Source: Limosilactobacillus reuteri
GTDB taxonomy: Bacteria; Bacillota; Bacilli; Lactobacillales; Lactobacillaceae
Assembly: GCF_013694365.1 (NCBI RefSeq)
Contig: NZ_CP059275.1
Location: 2,021,668 to 2,085,667 of the forward strand
Length of the DNA stretch: 64,000 nt
Direction: 5' to 3'
Position numbers and translations under genes: made by a program. This document shows, piece after piece, positions 59,011 to 64,000 of the stretch (positions within the stretch are counted from its first letter, which is position 1; each line of letters starts with the position of its first letter). Below the pieces are notes generated by a model. The model was not told the DNA's origin, searched no databases, and saw only the letters and a list, made by a program, of their open reading frames with translations.

Positions 59011-59285
59011 GAACACAACCGAAGGTTTGCCAGAGCTGATTTCGTTGTGCTGAATTTGGATAGATGCGCATTTTAACAGCTTTTAGAACCATTATTTTCT
59101 CCCTTGACTTTCAATATATCGTTTTACAACTTCTAAAGGCGCTCCACCAGTGCTAATTAAGCAATAGCTTTGTGTCCAAAAGGCTGATTTCCAAAGATAT
59201 TGCTTATGGTTCTAAAAGCTGTTAAAATGCGCATCTATCCAAATTCAGCACAACGAAATCAGCTCTGGCAAACCTTCGGTTGTGT
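59011..59285. mobile_element. IS605 tnpA-tnpB junction, inverted pair
   Basis: 59011-59205 antisense holds the tnpB start and tnpA end. 59206-59285 forward holds MVLKAVKMRIYPNSAQRNQL of tnpB. Variant AAAGCTGTT for AAAGCCGTT. Confidence 0.83.
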
Positions 59286-59649
59286 TGTCAAATGACGCAC
59301 TTAAATGATACCATGTCTACTAGTTTATTGACTACTCATAAAAAGAATGCTCATCTTACTAAAGAAGAACGTGTGATGATTGCGACTTTAAAGTCGCAAG
59401 GACTTTCCAATCGCGCAATTGGTCGCCAATTAGGAGTTAATCATCAAACAATTAATAACGAGCTCAACCCAAATGACGCACTTAAATGATACCATGTCTA
59501 CTAGTTTATTGACTACTCATAAAAAGAATGCTCATCTTACTAAAGAAGAACGTGTGATGATTGCGACTTTAAAGTCGCAAGGACTTTCCAATCGCGCAAT
59601 TGGTCGCCAATTAGGAGTTAATCATCAAACAATTAATAACGAGCTCAAC
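59286..59649 (+). pseudogene. IS30 (lineage a) transposase 5' end, two tandem copies
   Basis: 59286-59467 and 59468-59649 each start at MTHLNDTMSTSLLTTHKKNA and run to TINNELN. They give the intact N-terminus of lineage a. Confidence 0.86.
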
Positions 59650-60010
59650 CAATTTAGCCGATGCTTTTCAACGCTTTTTTAAAGGTCAAAATAAATTCCC
59701 TCAATTTAAATCCAGAAAATATTCTCAGAGCTACAATTCAAAGTACGTTAATGGCAATATTAAAGTTTTAGATTGCCATCATATAAAGTTACCAAAACTC
59801 GGTATCGTCTATTTTAGAGCTGGTCGATTGAATTTAGCCGATGCTTTTCAACGCTTTTTTAAAGGTCAAAATAAATTCCCTCAATTTAAATCCAGAAAAT
59901 ATTCTCAGAGCTACAATTCAAAGTACGTTAATGGCAATATTAAAGTTTTAGATTGCCATCATATAAAGTTACCAAAACTCGGTATCGTCTATTTTAGAGC
60001 TGGTCGATTG
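59650..60010 (+). pseudogene. tnpB: tnpB central part, two tandem copies
   Basis: NLADAFQRFFKGQNKFPQFK to YFRAGRL at 59650-59830 and 59831-60010, 180-bp unit. Confidence 0.85.
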
Positions 60011-60296
60011 ACGCCATTCGGCGTGACATCAGGTATCATATTAAGTGAACCAAACCTATATGAAAGGATGTCCGTCAAATGACGCACTTAAATGATACCA
60101 TGTCTACTAGTTTATTGACTACTCATAAAAAGAATGCTCATCTTACTAAAGAAGAACGTGTGATGATTGCGACTTTAAAGTCGCAAGGATGACGCACTTA
60201 AATGATACCATGTCTACTAGTTTATTGACTACTCATAAAAAGAATGCTCATCTTACTAAAGAAGAACGTGTGATGATTGCGACTTTAAAGTCGCAA
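60011..60296 (+). mobile_element. IS30 (lineage a) left end and 5' codons, tandem
   Basis: 60011-60187 has the hairpin, ribosome binding site GAAAGGATG and ATG at 60079. 60188-60296 repeats the first about 36 codons. Confidence 0.83.
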
Positions 60297-60644
60297 CGGA
60301 TGAAGAAACAGGGCAAGTCATGGACTGAGCAGGGGGCTAAAGCCATGATTGGTTTAATTGAAGCCCGAATGAATGGTGAACTGCAAGCTAGTTTAAATAC
60401 AATCCTAGAACAATTAACAGTTCTTCCTCGAGTGGCTCAAACCAGCCTATTACAGGAAATGCATATTCGATCGAATATGCATTTCCTGTAATAGGCTGGT
60501 TTGAGCCACTCGAGGAAGAACTGTTAATTGTTCTAGGATTGTATTTAAACTAGCTTGCAGTTCACCATTCATTCGGGCTTCAATTAAACCAATCATGGCT
60601 TTAGCCCCCTGCTCAGTCCATGACTTGCCCTGTTTCTTCATCCG
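60297..60644. pseudogene. ISLre2 transposase C-terminal block, inverted pair
   Basis: 60297-60470 forward and 60471-60644 antisense encode RMKKQGKSWTEQGAKAMIGL to LLQEMHIR. Centre ATTCGATCGAAT. Variant TEQ for TKQ. Confidence 0.85.
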
Positions 60645-60963
60645 GGCGTTGAATAAAGTTAGTTAGTTTCCCAATTGAGTAGTACTGAAGCCACCCACGC
60701 ATTTTTCGATGAATTTCTTCAAACATTCTTGTCAGAGATATTCCACGATTACGTTTAGTTAATAACTTCAGTGCTTTCTTTACTCGTTGTTGCGATTGTT
60801 TAGAAACAATCGCAACAACGAGTAAAGAAAGCACTGAAGTTATTAACTAAACGTAATCGTGGAATATCTCTGACAAGAATGTTTGAAGAAATTCATCGAA
60901 AAATGCGTGGGTGGCTTCAGTACTACTCAATTGGGAAACTAACTAACTTTATTCAACGCCTTG
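60645..60963. pseudogene. ltrA: Group IIC reverse transcriptase maturase block, inverted pair
   Basis: 60645-60804 antisense and 60805-60963 forward encode KQSQQRVKKALKLLTKRNRG to GKLTNFIQR, the maturase (X) region. Confidence 0.84.
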
Positions 60964-61269
60964 TTTTAGGAAGAGTTTGGTTTTCGCTTTCCACTAAAAC
61001 AGTAATGTAATATTGACCAGCAACGTTCAGACGAACAGTGACATTCTTAATTTTACCCATTGGCAATCGACCAGCTCTAAAATAGATGATACCGAGTTTT
61101 GGTAACTTTATATGATCATATAAAGTTACCAAAACTCGGTATCATCTATTTTAGAGCTGGTCGATTGCCAATGGGTAAAATTAAGAATGTCACTGTTCGT
61201 CTGAACGTTGCTGGTCAATATTACATTACTGTTTTAGTGGAAAGCGAAAACCAAACTCTTCCTAAAACA
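60964..61269. pseudogene. tnpB: tnpB block, inverted pair
   Basis: 60964-61116 antisense and 61117-61269 forward encode HIKLPKLGIIYFRAGRLPMG to NQTLPKT. Centre ATATGATCATAT. Confidence 0.84.
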
Positions 61270-61425
61270 CTAATAGAAAACTGGAACAACTCGGACTTAT
61301 GAATATGTCCAAGACGCTCCAGTCAATTCAATGTGATTAAGTTGTCGAACCGCCGTATACGGAACCGTACGTACGGTGGTGTGAGAGGTCGATAATTGAA
61401 CTAATCAATTATCTCCTACTCGATT
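61270..61425 (+). ncRNA. Group IIC intron 3' end
   Basis: Last RT codons (RKLEQLGLMNMSKTLQSIQ), stop, domain V and domain VI to CTCCTACTCGAT. Complete 3' end, joined to antisense RT sequence. Confidence 0.84.
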
Positions 61426-61732
61426 CTCCTTGTGGGGTTCCTTTTTCACTCTTAGCGAAAAGCCCATGGTCTAAGACTCCGCTAGTTAGAAACTTACGAA
61501 TGAGTCTTAGTGTCCATGGGTCATCAATATATTGTTGGAGATACTTAATCATCAAGTCATGATTAACGTTATCAAAATAGTATTTTGATAACGTTAATCA
61601 TGACTTGATGATTAAGTATCTCCAACAATATATTGATGACCCATGGACACTAAGACTCATTCGTAAGTTTCTAACTAGCGGAGTCTTAGACCATGGGCTT
61701 TTCGCTAAGAGTGAAAAAGGAACCCCACAAGG
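61426..61732. pseudogene. ltrA: Group IIC reverse transcriptase block, inverted pair
   Basis: 61426-61581 antisense and 61582-61732 forward encode YFDNVNHDLMIKYLQQYIDD to KSEKGTPQG. Centre AATAGTATTT. Confidence 0.84.
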
Positions 61733-61885
61733 AAGTAAGACCTTGAGCTATTCTCTAACTAATAGAAAACTGGAACAACTCGGACTTATGAATATGTCCA
61801 AGACGCTCCAGTCAATTCAATGTGATTAAGTTGTCGAACCGCCGTATACGGAACCGTACGTACGGTGGTGTGAGAGGTCGATAAT
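61733..61885 (+). ncRNA. Group IIC intron RT 3' end and domain V
   Basis: SKTLSYSLTNRKLEQLGLMN to the RT stop, then domain V to GAGAGGTCGATAAT. Cut inside domain VI. Confidence 0.83.
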
Positions 61886-62183
61886 CTGATGCCGATTCAC
61901 TGGCACTTGCTGATGCCGATTCACTGGCACTTGCTGATGCCGATTCACTGGCACTTGCTGATGCCGATTCACTGGCACTTGCTGATGCCGATTCACTGGC
62001 ACTTGCTGATGCCGATTCACTGGCACTTGCTGATGCGATGCCGATTCACTGGCACTTGCTGATGCCGATTCACTGGCACTTGCTGATGCCGATTCACTGG
62101 CACTTGCTGATGCCGATTCACTGGCACTTGCTGATGCCGATTCACTGGCACTTGCTGATGCCGATTCACTGGCACTTGCTGAT
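61886..62183 (-). CDS. Serine-rich repeat adhesin fragment, 24-bp repeat
   Basis: A perfect 24-bp tandem repeat (minus-strand unit AGTGAATCGGCATCAGCAAG plus TGCC) encoding Ser-Glu-Ser-Ala-Ser-Ala-Ser-Ala. Two blocks (61886-62035, 62036-62183) are joined with a frame break. More homogeneous than 57208-57613, so another part of the stalk or another gene. Confidence 0.75.
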
Positions 62184-62333
62184 CCACCATTACCAAATGG
62201 TAATTAAGTAAGTATACTGAATGCTGATTTCTATCTAATTCTATTGTTATCACCACATTTTATAGATATATACTAAATATATCATAGAACAAAAGAAAAA
62301 GCACTAACGTGCTTTAAGAGAGCGATTCATCCC
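62184..62333 (-). mobile_element. IS605 left end, antisense
   Basis: tnpA start region and left-end sequence in reverse (CACCATTACCAAATGGTAAT to GCGATTCATCCCC). Confidence 0.8.
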
Positions 62334-62484
62334 CGTGTCCACCGTGAGGTGGAATCTGAAGGAAGTCTAAGGCAAAGTACTGCATCGATGAACAAGAAGT
62401 AGCTATAAGGCTGAAATTAACTGGATAAGGCTGCTAGACAAGTTGAAGTCCAATACTACTCGAAGTTGGTCTCAGTAAAGCTAG
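62334..62484 (+). ncRNA. Group IIC intron domain I-II fragment
   Basis: GTGTCCACCGTGAGGTGGAA to GGTCTCAGTAAAGCTA. Confidence 0.8.
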
Positions 62485-62772
62485 GGGCCTACGCCCGTCC
62501 AGCTAAACAATCGCAACAACGAGTAAAGAAAGCACTGAAGTTATTAACTAAACGTAATCGTGGAATATCTCTGACAAGAATGTTTGAAGAAATTCATCGA
62601 AAAATGCGTGGGTGGCTTCAGTACTACGGGGCCTACGCCCGTCCAGCTAAACAATCGCAACAACGAGTAAAGAAAGCACTGAAGTTATTAACTAAACGTA
62701 ATCGTGGAATATCTCTGACAAGAATGTTTGAAGAAATTCATCGAAAAATGCGTGGGTGGCTTCAGTACTACT
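62485..62772 (+). pseudogene. ltrA: Group IIC maturase block, two tandem copies
   Basis: GAYARPAKQSQQRVKKALKL to GWLQYY at 62485-62627 and 62628-62771. Confidence 0.83.
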
Positions 62773-62920
62773 CTACTGGCGAACTGCACATAGTAAGACC
62801 TTGAGCTATTCTCTAACTAATAGAAAACTGGAACAACTCGGACTTATGAATATGTCCAAGACGCTCCAGTCAATTCAATGTGATTAAGTTGTCGAACCGC
62901 CGTATACGGAACCGTACGTA
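62773..62920 (+). ncRNA. Group IIC intron RT 3' end and domain V part
   Basis: Last RT codons to the stop at about 62886, then GTTGTCGAACCGCCGTATAC and GGAACCGTACGTA. Confidence 0.8.
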
Positions 62921-63064
62921 TCTTTGGAAATCAGCCTTTTGGACACAAAGCTATTGCTTAATTAGCACTGGTGGAGCGCCTTTAGAAGTTGTAAAACGAT
63001 ATATTGAAAGTCAAGGGAGAAAATAATGGTTCTAAAAGCCGTTAAAATGCGCATCTATCCAAAA
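62921..63064 (+). mobile_element. IS605 tnpA end and tnpB start
   Basis: LWKSAFWTQSYCLISTGGAP to GRK, TAATGG overlap, then MVLKAVKMRIYPK of tnpB. A related block is at 63480-63612. Confidence 0.83.
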
Positions 63065-63205
63065 TAAGCCGATAATAAAAGCCGGCGTCTCAAGGCGCTG
63101 GCTTTCGCTTTGCTCAAGCCAAAATGCTCTGACTACTTTGCCACCGCTTTAAGCGGTGTTTGTACTACCTCACTTACCCTTAAAAGGGTCTGAATATTCC
63201 ACACT
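63065..63205 (-). mobile_element. IS200 right end and tnpA end, antisense
   Basis: Reverse complement of about 36945-37064 plus extra right-end bases (AAGCCGGCTTTTATTATCGG), giving the most complete right end of this IS200. Confidence 0.82.
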
Positions 63206-63479
63206 GAAAGGATGTCCGTCAAATGACGCACTTAAATGATACCATGTCTACTAGTTTATTGACTACTCATAAAAAGAATGCTCATCTTACTAAAGAAGAA
63301 CGTGTGATGATTGCGACTTTAAAGTCGCAAGGACTTTCCAATCGAAGGATGTCCGTCAAATGACGCACTTAAATGATACCATGTCTACTAGTTTATTGAC
63401 TACTCATAAAAAGAATGCTCATCTTACTAAAGAAGAACGTGTGATGATTGCGACTTTAAAGTCGCAAGGACTTTCCAAT
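63206..63479 (+). mobile_element. IS30 (lineage a) left end and 5' codons, two copies
   Basis: 63206-63344 and 63345-63479 each contain GAAAGGATG or its tail, ATG (63224, 63360) and MTHLNDTMSTSLLTTHKKNA to GLSN. Confidence 0.83.
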
Positions 63480-63612
63480 AAGCAATATCTTTGGAAATCA
63501 GCCTTTTGGACACAAAGCTATTGCTTAATTAGCACTGGTGGAGCGCCTTTAGAAGTTGTAAAACGATATATTGAAAGTCAAGGGAGAAAATAATGGTTCT
63601 AAAAGCCGTTAA
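63480..63612 (+). mobile_element. IS605 tnpA end and tnpB start
   Basis: KQYLWKSAFWTQSYCLISTG to GRK, then MVLKAVN of tnpB. Confidence 0.82.
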
Positions 63613-63871
63613 TCTGTGCTGTAAACTACCCAGTTGTTATTCGCAGCACCATTAATTACTACCTTGGAAACTGTATCTGGGATAGTAATCACATTGTTGG
63701 CGATTCTATTGTAGTCACCCCTCATAATAAGAATTCCTGTTGTACAACAGGAATTCTTATTATGAGGGGTGACTACAATAGAATCGCCAACAATGTGATT
63801 ACTATCCCAGATACAGTTTCCAAGGTAGTAATTAATGGTGCTGCGAATAACAACTGGGTAGTTTACAGCAC
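63613..63871. pseudogene. Phage tail protein 3' module, inverted pair
   Basis: 63613-63742 antisense and 63743-63871 forward carry the GILIMRGDYNRIANNV to NNNWVVYST block of the beta-helix protein at 18296. Centre TTGTACAA. Confidence 0.84.
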
Positions 63872-64000
63872 AACCACCATTACCAAATGGTAATTAAGTA
63901 AGTATACTGAATGCTGATTTCTATCTAATTCTATTGTTATCACCACATTTTATAGATATATACTAAATATATCATAGAACAAAAGAAAAAGCACTAACGT
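63872..64000 (-). mobile_element. IS605 left end, antisense
   Basis: 129 bases identical to about 62185-62313: tnpA start region and leader in reverse. It runs to the window edge. Confidence 0.8.

Noticed and set aside
61886..62183. CRISPR-like 24-bp repeat array
   Set aside because: The repeats are directly tandem with no spacers, keep an open frame, and encode Ser-Glu-Ser-Ala-Ser-Ala. This is a protein repeat, and no cas genes are present.

Overview
The window comes from a lactic acid bacterium of the genus Limosilactobacillus, most likely L. reuteri or a close relative. The call rests on a complete 16S rRNA gene at 24922-26496 that matches my memory of L. reuteri, on abundant ISLre2-type, IS30, IS1182 and IS200/IS605 elements, on a corrinoid-type ECF uptake gene, and on serine-rich-repeat and Rib-like adhesin fragments. 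No database search was possible.

The stretch does not read like continuous chromosome. It is a chain of repeat fragments placed end to end. Most fragments occur twice in a row, either as an exact direct copy or as an exact reverse complement with almost no spacer. The repeat unit shrinks along the window: about 1.4 kb near 9 kb, 0.98 kb near 17 kb, 0.75 kb near 29 kb, 0.53 kb near 40 kb, 0.24 kb near 54 kb and about 0.13 kb at 64 kb. In many places a stop codon is followed with zero spacing by the next start codon or tRNA. The simplest explanation is a pseudo-scaffold made by joining leftover repeat contigs, roughly sorted by length. Gene order across joins should therefore not be used to infer function.

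Layout: 1-1353 holds a transporter tail, a DUF4430 protein, an ECF substrate-binding component and a small orphan. 1354-6390 holds IS ends, eight tRNA genes, an ISL3 transposase, IS200/IS605 pieces and a 5S rRNA palindrome. 6395-7792 holds two orphan proteins. 7925-11155 holds a group IIC intron with its reverse transcriptase twice. 11289-12626 holds moaA and an Fe-S assembly (MIP18) gene. 12757-18169 holds two related IS1182 elements. 18170-20254 holds a prophage beta-helix tail protein with inverted copies of its 3' end. 20441-21540 holds broken GT8/GT2 glycosyltransferase pieces. 21701-23291 holds an IS4-type element. 24118-24669 holds an orphan gene. 24799-26622 holds 16S rRNA. 26756-27427 holds a broken TetR regulator. 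From 27428 to the end almost everything is fragments of IS30 (three lineages), ISLre2, IS66, IS110, IS200, IS605 and the group IIC intron. These are interspersed with rRNA spacer, 5S palindromes, Rib, serine-rich and Pro/Thr-rich adhesin repeats.

I found no convincing new multi-gene system. The observations that look biological are: covarying terminator-like hairpins at both ends of the two IS1182 variants; group IIC intron junctions in T-rich sites, one just after an IS605 end hairpin and one inside an IS110 gene; a DUF4430 protein whose lipobox cysteine is replaced by tyrosine; a recurrent 3' module of a phage tail protein; and serine-rich adhesin repeats plus GT8-GT2 pieces suggesting a glycosylated-adhesin locus elsewhere in the genome.
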